DNA of 64,000 nucleotides from a virus: the IMG/VR virus record IMGVR_UViG_3300035670_000075, positions 1 to 64,000 of that record; one strand, 5' to 3'. Every line of letters starts with the position of its first letter. The first letter of the stretch is position 1. The position numbers and the translations under genes are program-made. Below, one piece after another: positions 53,321-61,622 of this stretch. Under the pieces are notes generated by a model that was not told the origin of the DNA, made no database searches, and saw only the letters and a program-made list of their open reading frames with translations.

Positions 53321-53856
53321 TATGCAGTTCCGTCCATATCGTAAACTGGCATCATGGTGCGAATTTGGAAGTTATTAATCACTTCACATTCGGTTGTAAG
53401 ATTAGCCAGGACGCTACCCAGCATGTAACCATGACATTCACAAGGGATTGCATAACGCCCGTCTGCTAAAGGGACTGGATAGAAGTTACCGTAAGTAGAA
53501 GTTTCTACCCATTGCTTCCAGGTACGTTGCATATTGTCAGCATCAAATGAACCGTTAAATCCAAGTGGTACTAATGCTGTTTCATAGTCTTCAGCGGCAA
53601 TTACAAAGAAGCATTTGAAGTTTTCCACTTCGCCACCGGATGCTACCACCGCTTGTACATGCGCGAAGTTAGGGGCAGATGTTTCTAACGCTCTGTCCGG
53701 TAAATGGTAGGTTGTAGTGCCGGATGGTGATGAGTCTTTCAACACATCAAAAGTTACATTCACCCATAAGGCTAAATTGAATAACGCACCACCAGGCTCT
53801 AAAGTAGCTGAAGGGGCGATGATTTTGAAATCACGTTGATAGTTGTCGATGTTCAT
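53320..53856 (-). CDS. Hypothetical virion protein, 178 aa
   Basis: Unrecognised beta-rich protein (FFVIAAEDYETALVPLGFNG, YAIPCECHGYMLGSVLANL). It starts within the stop of the lectin-like protein (ATGA overlap at 53853-53856) and is followed by the peptidase gene, so it is part of the surface-protein operon. Role unknown; it could attach to the lectin-like spike or be the peptidase substrate. Confidence 0.55.
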   Translation of the reverse strand: MNIDNYQRDFKIIAPSATLEPGGALFNLALWVNVTFDVLKDSSPSGTTTYHLPDRALETSAPNFAHVQAVVASGGEVENFKCFFVIAAEDYETALVPLGFNGSFDADNMQRTWKQWVETSTYGNFYPVPLADGRYAIPCECHGYMLGSVLANLTTECEVINNFQIRTMMPVYDMDGTA

Positions 53857-55772
53857 GATACTTTGTAGTTCCTTTCGCCGTCAGTGTTTACGTCTTTGGT
53901 GACGCCTGTGGTTGGTGACCCGAATGTAATTAAGGTGTCTTTAGGAATGCTTTTGTTTATTAGCTGTGCAGCACCTACTGAATTAATCGCTAACTTAGTT
54001 TCAGCACCATTATGCCCGTTAATAGCCGGATTTGTTAGTGGATTACCGTCAGCAGCGGAAACACCGCTTAACAGCGCTGGAATTTTGACTGCACCGCTTT
54101 GCCGGAATCCTTTAGTTAAATTCCAATGAAATGAACCTTGAGTAGTCCAAACAGGAGCGTTTACTAAAGTGGCGTGGTTACTGTTGTTGGTAACATTATA
54201 TACAGTAGAACCAGAACCTTCTGACAATGTATAGCGTGTACCATCGCTTAACTGTAAGTCCCAGCAAGTACCGGCTGTGAAATCGATTCTACCGGCTGAG
54301 ATTGAAGGTGTTGCAGTGCCACCTTTTAATACAACAGTTTCAGTACCGATTAAATGTGGTGCTGAAATATATTGACTAACACCATCAAACTGCAAACAAT
54401 TCGATTGCACCAACAATGCGTTGTAGGGTACTTTTCCGGTAAATTGCAGCGCATTGCCATAAGCATCCAGCGTGGCATTACGCGCCGGAATGAACGCGCC
54501 GACGTTGTTTGTTGAGAGCGTTTGTTGGTAGGCGGTTGCGACTGTACCCGCCTGAAATTGGATGTTTTCAATTTGAATTGTTGCTGTACTGGATGCCGTG
54601 TCACCTCTCAACGACGCCAGAGAATCAACAAGGCAAATATAATTTACAGAGCTTTCCAAGCCTGTATTCAATCCAACAACAACGACGCGCCAATACGCCC
54701 CGGCGTCAGTGACGGAAACAGTAGGAAACGGTGTGGCGCTTTGTGTTGCGCCAGTCGCAACGTCTATATTTAGGTATGATGCGACGCCCCAGCCTGTATT
54801 GCTAAATATCTGTAAAATTCCAGATCCCTTTACTACGTTGCACGATAGAACGTAACTAGCTCCAATCGTAGGCAGTGGATTAACGCCAATAGAGATATAT
54901 TTTTGCACTCCGCTCCCGGCATTGCCGGTTATCGTGTTTGCTGTTGCGGTGACGTTTAGTTTTATCCAGTTAGCCTGTGTAAAATCGCCTGAATTAGCGT
55001 AATAGTTCACGCCAACAGAATAGCCCAGTTGGTTGTTCGTGTCGTTCCCCGCGCCATCCGTAAACGTGGTATGTGTGACGCCGCCTACGTGCGTACCGTG
55101 GTAGCCATTGCCGCTAATGTCGTAGGCTGTTGTTCCGCTGCCTGCTGCCATCGGGTAATTAGCACGTAAAACGCCATCGGTTTTTATGCTGATGCTGTGA
55201 AGCGAGCCGTTAAAATACAGAAGCGGTGTTGAAAACGCGCGGAGACCAATTCTTGCGTTTGTCGTCGTGCTTATAGCGCCAGTATTGACAATAGATTTAG
55301 TTTCTGAATCTACGGTTATAGTCAATAATCCTGATGCCCAAATAACGCTAAAACGATGCCATAAATTATCATTGTAGTTTGCGTCGGTTTGAATTGTTGG
55401 ATTGATGTTGTTGTGATATACCGCCAATCTCCCCCCGTTAATCGCAACTAGCAGACCATCACCGCCGACATCCCTGCAATCGACAATTACCCCCAAAACG
55501 CCTAACAATGTTCTAAAATGGCCTGTGATTTCATAGCTGGATGTCGCGTTTATTGCGAGCGGTAAATTAACATAACCAGTTGAGCCATCAAACGTCAACG
55601 CCCGCCCAGGCTGCACCGCCCGCGCCGAGCCTTTCAATGCTGATTGGTCATAAACCGTACTATCAATTATATTCTGTCCGACTGTACGCTTATGACTCAA
55701 CAAACATTGAACAGCATTAGTTTCGGCTGAATAATTGACTGCAAGCCCTTGACGAATAACAGGCAATGTCAT
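53853..55772 (-). CDS. LamG/concanavalin-like tail spike protein, 639 aa
   Basis: Two jelly-roll lectin-like domains, with LamG hallmarks in ALTFDGSTGYVNLPLAINAT and HRFSVIWASGLLTITVDS, and a second sugar-binding-type region with QFDGVSQYISAPHL near the C-terminal third. A central segment (NQLGYSVGVNYYANSGDFTQ, TATANTITGNAGS) is a beta-sandwich. Likely host-surface glycan binding. ATG 55772 (ATGA overlap with the 55769 stop) is preferred over the longer frame. No catalytic residues are evident. Confidence 0.7.
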   Translation of the reverse strand: MTLPVIRQGLAVNYSAETNAVQCLLSHKRTVGQNIIDSTVYDQSALKGSARAVQPGRALTFDGSTGYVNLPLAINATSSYEITGHFRTLLGVLGVIVDCRDVGGDGLLVAINGGRLAVYHNNINPTIQTDANYNDNLWHRFSVIWASGLLTITVDSETKSIVNTGAISTTTNARIGLRAFSTPLLYFNGSLHSISIKTDGVLRANYPMAAGSGTTAYDISGNGYHGTHVGGVTHTTFTDGAGNDTNNQLGYSVGVNYYANSGDFTQANWIKLNVTATANTITGNAGSGVQKYISIGVNPLPTIGASYVLSCNVVKGSGILQIFSNTGWGVASYLNIDVATGATQSATPFPTVSVTDAGAYWRVVVVGLNTGLESSVNYICLVDSLASLRGDTASSTATIQIENIQFQAGTVATAYQQTLSTNNVGAFIPARNATLDAYGNALQFTGKVPYNALLVQSNCLQFDGVSQYISAPHLIGTETVVLKGGTATPSISAGRIDFTAGTCWDLQLSDGTRYTLSEGSGSTVYNVTNNSNHATLVNAPVWTTQGSFHWNLTKGFRQSGAVKIPALLSGVSAADGNPLTNPAINGHNGAETKLAINSVGAAQLINKSIPKDTLITFGSPTTGVTKDVNTDGERNYKVS

Positions 55773-56215
55773 GACGTTAATTCCCCAAATACATCCCAAG
55801 TGTCAGTACGTACTTTAACCATACTAAACCTGGAATACTGTCGCAACGTCTTCTTATCAGCGTTACGAATAGTAACACCACCAGCACCAGAAACGGTTAC
55901 TTGACCGGCACCAATCTGAATACCACCGATAGCAGTACCGATTGGGAAAGCGACGGTAGCGTTCAACGGAATCTGTACAGCAATAGCAGCGGCGTTGTTA
56001 AATTCGATGGTCTTATTTGCATCAGTTAGAGCTAACGTGTAACTAACACCGGTTTCTTCTCGAATACTTTCCAGCATTAACTTAGAAGCAACGGTAGTGA
56101 TCGCAGCAGCACCTTCACCGGTGCCACCGGAATTATGAACCAGTAAACGCCAACTGGTATCGAAGTCACCAGTGTTTAACGGCGTAGGGTATTGTTGATA
56201 GGCTGCTGTTCCCAT
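55769..56215 (-). CDS. Small fibre-associated protein, 148 aa
   Basis: The C-terminal half (YTLALTDANKTIEFNN, GGVTIRNADKKTLRQYSRFS, VRTDTWDVFGEL) resembles trimeric fibre or spike-tip modules found at phage fibre ends; the N-terminal half is short and Gly/Ala-rich. Start ATG 56215 has cggag ten nt upstream; an upstream Met (frame from 56245) has no SD. It couples to the lectin-like spike through ATGA. Confidence 0.55.
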   Translation of the reverse strand: MGTAAYQQYPTPLNTGDFDTSWRLLVHNSGGTGEGAAAITTVASKLMLESIREETGVSYTLALTDANKTIEFNNAAAIAVQIPLNATVAFPIGTAIGGIQIGAGQVTVSGAGGVTIRNADKKTLRQYSRFSMVKVRTDTWDVFGELTS

Positions 56216-56219
56216 GATT

Positions 56220-57518
56220 CTAAATCTCCGCTCCGAATGCTGCACTGATAATCACATTGTCAGTGCCGGAAGTGCTATGTGTACAAATCACAATGTCACC
56301 AGGGGTTAACATGTATTTACCTAATCCATCTAACGGATTAGTGAAATTCATTGTGGAATTGATCGGTACAATGGCTGACAAAAGCCGAAAACAACCAGCG
56401 CTGGTGAAATCGAAAGTAGTAGCACCACCTTCATTATTGACGATGTACTCTACTGCACCAGTTAATGAATCCGGTGTCCAAGACTGTCCTACGATGTTTG
56501 AAATCTTTGTGCTGTCTCTGGTAATCCACACTTCAAAACTGGATTCATCAACAGCAGTAGCACTGATCTGTGCCAGCATCACATCAATCGTGTTTACCCA
56601 ACTATTACCGTTATCATTAGTGCGGGTAGACGGAATACGGAAAGCCATTGCAGGCTCATTAACTGAAGTGCTGGCGATTAAGCCAGTAGTAATTGAAGTG
56701 TAGGTTAAGCCTTCTGCTTGCCCACCTTGAGAAGTGACATCCCAACAACCAACGTGAATAGTGGGGTTAGAAGTGTCTGCGTATTCAAATTCCCAGAACA
56801 CGCCATTCTGTGAAGTACCTAATCCCCATCTTACTGCGCTACCAGTTCTGGCTAGACCACCTAAAGTGTGCGCCCCTTGTACCGCTTCATAGAACACCGG
56901 CATAGCAGGATTAGTAATGGTCAAAGCAGTGGTATTACCAAGCTTTTCAGCATGTGCAATTTCAGTTAAGTTACCGAAACCCCAGAAATCGCCAGCACCA
57001 CGCCACTGAAACACGCCATCAGTGACATTACCTTTAGAAAGGTCTAAGCCATGTCCGACAACTTCAGTTCTGGTATCAGTGACAGTAGTACCGACAATAG
57101 TGCGAAGTACCATATACAACTTACCAGTACCAGGACTGGTAATCCAGACTGAATCAGAATAACGATGTCCACGATTAGGTTGGTAACGGTAATGCCGTTT
57201 AGTTTGACAGCGGTACAGATTACCGCCGGAAGCAGTCACTTTCAAACGTCCATTGTCGGAATAGATGAAAGCATCAGCAGAAGTGTCATAAACTTCAGTG
57301 CCATTGATCATCTTCTTCCAATCAGCTTTAGGAACGGTGAAAGTGAATACACCAGCACCGAGGCTATGTGGTTGCACGAAAACTGGTTCACCCCAAGCAG
57401 AAGTTGCAAGGTCGTTTTTACCTAGCACACGTCTAGGGATGTATGGATCGTCAGTTGCACCAGTACCGAGAGCATCGAAATACTTGACGACATCGTTTTC
57501 AGTTGCGGTAAATGTCAT
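56220..57518 (-). CDS. Large beta-rich virion protein, 432 aa
   Basis: No named family recognised. The whole protein is beta-strand pattern with many aromatic residues, e.g. RYSDSVWITSPGTGKLYMVL and WTPDSLTGAVEYIVNNEGG. Start ATG 57518 with agaggt upstream. It probably forms part of a fibre or surface-decoration complex with the following two genes, in the same leftward transcript. Confidence 0.55.
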   Translation of the reverse strand: MTFTATENDVVKYFDALGTGATDDPYIPRRVLGKNDLATSAWGEPVFVQPHSLGAGVFTFTVPKADWKKMINGTEVYDTSADAFIYSDNGRLKVTASGGNLYRCQTKRHYRYQPNRGHRYSDSVWITSPGTGKLYMVLRTIVGTTVTDTRTEVVGHGLDLSKGNVTDGVFQWRGAGDFWGFGNLTEIAHAEKLGNTTALTITNPAMPVFYEAVQGAHTLGGLARTGSAVRWGLGTSQNGVFWEFEYADTSNPTIHVGCWDVTSQGGQAEGLTYTSITTGLIASTSVNEPAMAFRIPSTRTNDNGNSWVNTIDVMLAQISATAVDESSFEVWITRDSTKISNIVGQSWTPDSLTGAVEYIVNNEGGATTFDFTSAGCFRLLSAIVPINSTMNFTNPLDGLGKYMLTPGDIVICTHSTSGTDNVIISAAFGAEI

Positions 57519-57526
57519 AGTTACCT

Positions 57527-57754
57527 CTACGTGACCGTGTTAAGCAGCCCATTTACCGTGCCGCTGTAAGTATCCATTGAGTAGCGCTGAGAAACATCAT
57601 TCCACGCTACCGAAAGCCCACCCAACCATTCCATTCCCCATCCATCAATCCATAGCGCAGCAGCATTATCTACAGGCGGATTGACTATGCTTATGCCGGG
57701 CTGAGAAGCCGTTACATATGGATACGGGTAGCCGGGCGACACCGATAGCTGCAT
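57527..57754 (-). CDS. Hypothetical small virion-operon protein, 75 aa
   Basis: Aromatic-rich small protein (SPGYPYPYVTASQPGIS, WIDGWGMEWLGGLSVAWNDV), with no recognisable family. It starts 3 nt after the stop of the 57758 gene. The Trp-rich centre suggests a packing role in a larger complex. Its existence is supported by tight operon spacing only. Confidence 0.45.
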   Translation of the reverse strand: MQLSVSPGYPYPYVTASQPGISIVNPPVDNAAALWIDGWGMEWLGGLSVAWNDVSQRYSMDTYSGTVNGLLNTVT

Positions 57755-57757
57755 GGA

Positions 57758-58090
57758 CTATTCTCGGCATGGATGAACGTATACGTTGCCGTTATCAGCG
57801 CCATCAAGCTTGATAAAAGCAAGTTTATGATTTTTGGGAATCCGCATTTGCCGTGTCAGCCCGCCCGTCAACACAGGCTGGCTTGTGGTGGCTGTAGGCG
57901 TGACGCCGTGAGTCCAGTGAACACTGGTCGTTGGCGTAATTTCTACTACCACATCGTCGCTGTGCAAATTTGCGTCAAGCCCATTGTCCGTCAAAAGTCC
58001 GGCAATGGTTTTGTTGCTCGGATGTGATGCCGTGTCAGCAAGACCAACAACTTCGCCCAGCGGGTACGGGGTGAGTAAATCCGATCTCAT
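57758..58090 (-). CDS. Hypothetical protein, 110 aa
   Basis: Unrecognised. ATG 58090 is chosen because agaggac lies 7-13 nt upstream; the longer frame (to 58141) has no SD. It overlaps the preceding gene by 56 nt, which is larger than usual here. The middle part (LHSDDVVVEITPTTSVHWTH) is beta-rich. Adaptor- or head-related role inferred from position. Confidence 0.5.
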   Translation of the reverse strand: MRSDLLTPYPLGEVVGLADTASHPSNKTIAGLLTDNGLDANLHSDDVVVEITPTTSVHWTHGVTPTATTSQPVLTGGLTRQMRIPKNHKLAFIKLDGADNGNVYVHPCRE

Positions 58091-58334
58091 GCGTTTGTCC
58101 TCTGTCATCTGACTGCGGAGTGTTAATTTTACGTGCCGCAACCAAGACTTTTACATTGCTGTGCGCTTTATCAGTCACAGCCCATCCGCCTCGTTCGACG
58201 CTGAATACCAGGTCGCCTGGATTGCAACCGCCTGATTTAATAATCTCCCACCCTGGAGGCGGATTGGTCGAACTGGCTACCAGTTCTGGCGGCAATGGAT
58301 CGCCGGGTAAATCACCACCAGTCATCTCCACCAT
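58035..58334 (-). CDS. Hypothetical head-region protein, 99 aa
   Basis: Unrecognised. ATG 58334 with cgagg six nt upstream; it overlaps the end of the DnaT-like protein gene by 23 nt. Pro/Gly-rich start (LPGDPLPPELVASSTNPPPG) and a few Cys at the end (GRSCWSC), which may be artefacts of a short C-terminal tail. Belongs to the head-tail adaptor block. Confidence 0.5.
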   Translation of the reverse strand: MVEMTGGDLPGDPLPPELVASSTNPPPGWEIIKSGGCNPGDLVFSVERGGWAVTDKAHSNVKVLVAARKINTPQSDDRGQTHEIGFTHPVPAGRSCWSC

Positions 58335-59346
58335 CACCAGCCTCGATTAATGAAGATTCAGCACACGCACTGGTGCCGTAACCGCGCACTTCAGCGCACA
58401 GGTACGGCGATAGCAGGTGCAGAACCTCATCTGGAATATAAGAAAAACGGCTCAAGTCGGTGCTGTTAGATGTCTCGAACTCGACTTTTACCGCCTCGAA
58501 TACATCGACTTTCTTGACGGGCAAATCTTTGCCAGCCGGTTGCGCTTCTTGTTCGGAGAACATATCGCCGCGCAGAAAATTAATTGCCAGTAATGCGTTG
58601 GCATCGCTAAAAGCTTTTGGCGTTACGCTACTGGCTGGCATCGTCGCGGCGCGGTCTTCGCAAATCGTGCTGCCGCGATATAACGACCACTCACGCGGAA
58701 ATGATAGTCCTGGCTCGTAATACATGGTTAGCGTGGCATTGGCTGTCTCGTCCACTGACGGCGCATTCACCACTGTCAACACATGTGGGTCGGCGCTGGT
58801 ATTCAGGTCAACAACGGTAAACTTGCCGTTGTTACCATCATTACTGAAGCCAGTTAAATTCAGCGTGCCGTCTTGAGTGTAATCAGCCCAAGTAAAAGCA
58901 TTGTCCGCTGCTGGCGCGGTAAAGCACGAATTGAGATTGTCCGCCGTCACGCTGCCGGTATAACTACGCGCACGAAGAGTCGGCGGCGTACCGCATATCG
59001 CCTCAAGCCCACTCAGGATTGATGCCGCGCGATTCAGTGATTGCTGAATTAATACGTTTTCCGCTGCTGCTTTTGCGTTTGCGCCATCATTGATCGGCGC
59101 TGCCGTCCACGTCGCAAAATCTTTGAAATACCATGCGCCATCAGTACCGCCGTGAATCGCGGCGCGATTACTGGCTGACACTTGCGTTGTACCGAATACT
59201 CCGGCGACGTAATCGCCATTCGCATCAATCGCCCACGTCAGATACGAATAGCCGCCCCTGCGGGCGGCGTACATTCTGAAGTAATCGACTGTCACCAGCG
59301 ATGTTTGCGTGGGTGATAGTGCGGTTGCATCGAAGTAGACGGTCAT
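58312..59346 (-). CDS. DnaT-like head-tail connector with inserted beta domain
   Basis: 344 aa. The start (TVDYFRMYAARRGG, AAAENVLIQQSLNRAASIL) and end (LSFPREWSLYRGST, VDVFEAVKVEFETSNS, IPDEVLHLLSPYL) match the putative DnaT-like phage connector family, but an insert of about 80 residues in the middle (GFSNDGNNGKFTVVDLNTSA) is a beta module also present in the tail tube and 49223 proteins. Role: adaptor between head and tail, inferred from family and position after the capsid gene. The DNA-binding name of the family is historical. Confidence 0.65.
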   Translation of the reverse strand: MTVYFDATALSPTQTSLVTVDYFRMYAARRGGYSYLTWAIDANGDYVAGVFGTTQVSASNRAAIHGGTDGAWYFKDFATWTAAPINDGANAKAAAENVLIQQSLNRAASILSGLEAICGTPPTLRARSYTGSVTADNLNSCFTAPAADNAFTWADYTQDGTLNLTGFSNDGNNGKFTVVDLNTSADPHVLTVVNAPSVDETANATLTMYYEPGLSFPREWSLYRGSTICEDRAATMPASSVTPKAFSDANALLAINFLRGDMFSEQEAQPAGKDLPVKKVDVFEAVKVEFETSNSTDLSRFSYIPDEVLHLLSPYLCAEVRGYGTSACAESSLIEAGDGGDDWW

Positions 59347-59353
59347 ATCAACC

Positions 59354-59635
59354 TTAAGTCACCCGCAGCTTGGGGTCTGCTTTCAATTCTGCCAACATAC
59401 TTTCAGTCAGGTCGGCAAGTTGCAAAACCGTTGGTTTGCGTCCGAAGTTCATTCCGCAGCGCCAACGACTGTCTTGCATCGCGACCACCGTGATTTCGGT
59501 TTGGCTTGATTGCGGTGATGGCTCTTTAGTTTCCGATGCTACTGACTGAAGCGCATCGACTTGATCTGGCTCGCCTGCTTGCGCGCTTTTGCGTCCACGG
59601 CGTTTTGCCGGTTCTTCAGTGAGTTCTTCGCTCAT
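59354..59635 (-). CDS. FluMu-type head-region protein, 93 aa
   Basis: The C-terminal half (SRWRCGMNFGRKPTVLQLADLT then ADPKLRVT) matches the small proteins that follow the capsid gene in Mu-like prophages; the N-terminal half is charged and low-complexity (KRRGRKSAQAGEPDQ). Start ATG 59635 gives correct spacing to ctggag; the adjacent ATG at 59638 is too close. Function in Mu relatives is not firmly known; it probably belongs to head completion. Confidence 0.65.
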   Translation of the reverse strand: MSEELTEEPAKRRGRKSAQAGEPDQVDALQSVASETKEPSPQSSQTEITVVAMQDSRWRCGMNFGRKPTVLQLADLTESMLAELKADPKLRVT

Positions 59636-59686
59636 CATCGTCTCCAGTTTGTGACGCGGCGCAAACCTCGCGCCGCGTCATTCAGC

Positions 59687-60577
59687 TTAATCCAGGTACT
59701 CGGATACCAGGACTTCGACGTTGTTCCAGTCGGGGTTGGTTGCGCCACTTGCCAAACGCTCGACCTTGATGACCTCGTTCGCGGCAGACTCGTTGCTCGG
59801 ACCGCACACCAACAAGGTTGGGCGGATACCCAGCGGACGGCCTTTGTCGCTCTTCAGGGTTTTCATCGCGGCGCGCGCTGCGCGGTAGTTGGTGGCGTCT
59901 AAGGTAGCATTGCTACGATACGCCATTTGCCAAAAACCGTAACCGCCATTGACGCGAGCATCGACGCCGTACAGGTATTCGTTGCGATGGAAAACGTTTT
60001 CATCGGTTTCGTCTACTTTGCTGACGAAGTTATAGCCCTTGCGCACCTGGAAGATAAACGGCTTCAACGGGCGACGGGTATCCAGCAAGAACCACGGCTT
60101 ACCGGCACCGGATTGATAGTTGGAAGTGGCGACAATACTGCCTGCCTCACCAACCGGATGATCAGTATCGAAGAATGCCTGACCGTCGTAGCAGTTATTG
60201 GTCGTGCCGTTCACCAGCAAATCGAAAACGATTTGGTCTGGATGCGTTGCGGCGGCGTAACCCATTTCCTGCATCATCGGCGAGTAGATGCCGTAGTTGT
60301 CATCTTCGATGTCGTCGCGCGACACACCAACTGTGGCTTCATGGCGCTTGTTGCTGATGGTGTAGTCATGTGCTGCCATGCTTTGAATTTGGCGGTCGCC
60401 AATCCATTCGCGCATTTGCGGGAACTGACCCAGCCAGGCATAACGGTTTTGCGAGCTAGTGCTAGGCACCATCGTCGCCAGCATGTTCCAGCGCGATTCC
60501 GCCATGCGGAACCCCATGTTGAACGCGGCGTTGTAAGCGATAAACAGATCGCTCAGGTTACTGCGATTGATGATCAT
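59687..60577 (-). CDS. Major capsid protein, Mu gpT-like
   Basis: 296 aa major head subunit. Features of the Mu-gpT family: N-terminal AYNAAFNMGFRMAESRWN, SQNRYAWLGQFPQMREWIGD, and DGQAFFDTDHPVGE (loop common in this family). Assembles the icosahedral shell with the cement protein at 60588 and the protease/scaffold at 61002. Start ATG 60577 with taaggag seven nt upstream; the longer frame to 60610 overlaps the upstream gene and lacks an SD. Confidence 0.88.
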   Translation of the reverse strand: MIINRSNLSDLFIAYNAAFNMGFRMAESRWNMLATMVPSTSSQNRYAWLGQFPQMREWIGDRQIQSMAAHDYTISNKRHEATVGVSRDDIEDDNYGIYSPMMQEMGYAAATHPDQIVFDLLVNGTTNNCYDGQAFFDTDHPVGEAGSIVATSNYQSGAGKPWFLLDTRRPLKPFIFQVRKGYNFVSKVDETDENVFHRNEYLYGVDARVNGGYGFWQMAYRSNATLDATNYRAARAAMKTLKSDKGRPLGIRPTLLVCGPSNESAANEVIKVERLASGATNPDWNNVEVLVSEYLD

Positions 60578-60587
60578 GTCTATCTCC

Positions 60588-60998
60588 TTACTTGATTTCG
60601 ACCCAGACACCCGTGGTGTCTAAATCGACAATTTTGCCAGCGGCGGATCGCGTGCCAGTGCCGTCGGTTTTCGCAACGGTTTGGTCATCGACGATATAGC
60701 AAGTGTCGCCAATTTGCGCTGCGGTGATTTCGTCAGCCGCCGCCGAGTTACCAAAGCGGAACACGCCTTTGCGTACCAGCACGTTGACGGCACCATCAGC
60801 GCCAGCCGAGTTATCGACCGTTGCTTGGTAAACGCCATCTGCAATCAAGCCGGTTGCGGTGCTGCCGGGCGCGGAATAACCCGTCGCATTCAACACGGCG
60901 ATACCGCCTGCGTAGCAAGTGGTGGTCGCGGCAACCGGACGGTTGAACTCGTCGCCTTTGCGCTCAGGGGTGGCGCGGTCTGCGGTTAAAGCTGCCAT
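60588..60998 (-). CDS. Capsid cement/decoration protein, 136 aa
   Basis: Pattern PVAATTTCYAGGIAVLNATG, VDNSAGADGAVNVLVRKGVF and DDQTVAKTDGTGTRSAAGKI is the phage capsid-cement family, which stabilises the expanded head at capsomer junctions. It sits between the protease/scaffold and the major capsid genes, the usual position. Beta-tulip-like composition, no Cys pairs or catalytic motif. Confidence 0.82.
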   Translation of the reverse strand: MAALTADRATPERKGDEFNRPVAATTTCYAGGIAVLNATGYSAPGSTATGLIADGVYQATVDNSAGADGAVNVLVRKGVFRFGNSAAADEITAAQIGDTCYIVDDQTVAKTDGTGTRSAAGKIVDLDTTGVWVEIK

Positions 60999-61001
60999 GT
61001 G

Positions 61002-61622
61002 TTAGCCCCCCATCAGCAGGTTGTTTTTGGAGCGCACTTGCTGTGCGGATTTTTTGAACGCATCAGCATCCAAGCCCATTTGACGCGCGATGGTAGACTG
61101 CGCGATGGTCAAGCCGCTGTCTTCGTCGTATTCGTGGACGCCGCCGGTTTGAGAAGCTGCAAACGCACGCATCGGCGTACATGCCGCCAAATACTCTTTC
61201 AGTCCGTCGATGTTTTGCGCACCCATGCGCTTAGCCCAGGTGACTTCGGCTTGGCTGACCAGCTTGCCGCTGGCTTGAGCTTCGGCAATCAGGGATTCCA
61301 ACTCGCGGGCTTTCGCGTCGCGCTCTTGGGCTTCCAGTTTTTCCGTCAGCTTGGCGATGATTTCTTTCTGCTCCATCAGCACACTCTGATCGGGCAGAAC
61401 ATCATTACCTTTGGTAGTTGCGGCGGGGGCAGCAGTGGATTGTTTATCGGCAAGAATTGCCGCGATTTTTTCGTCTTGCGCTTTCAAGTTGGCTTGCATC
61501 GTTTCGATAGCGGAGGATGCTTTGGCGGACTTGGCGATCAGATTACCGACCGCCTCAGCCACCGCGTCATCGCCAGCATCTTCCGGCAGGCCAAGCGCAG
61601 TTTTCATTGCTTGATAGTCCAT
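61002..61622 (-). CDS. Nested scaffold protein (Nu3-like), 206 aa
   Basis: Same frame as the protease gene. ATG 61622 is preceded by caggag (aggag at 61634-61630) with 7-nt spacing, far stronger than the signal of the long product. It would make the C-terminal scaffold alone, MDYQAMKTALGLPEDAG onwards, in excess, as lambda does with Nu3 inside C. The start signal is seen; use in vivo is inferred. Confidence 0.7.
   Translation of the reverse strand: MDYQAMKTALGLPEDAGDDAVAEAVGNLIAKSAKASSAIETMQANLKAQDEKIAAILADKQSTAAPAATTKGNDVLPDQSVLMEQKEIIAKLTEKLEAQERDAKARELESLIAEAQASGKLVSQAEVTWAKRMGAQNIDGLKEYLAACTPMRAFAASQTGGVHEYDEDSGLTIAQSTIARQMGLDADAFKKSAQQVRSKNNLLMGG

Noticed and set aside
59927-60595. 222-codon plus-strand frame opposite the capsid gene
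   Set aside because: Shadow of the gpT-like capsid gene; composition typical of an antisense frame.
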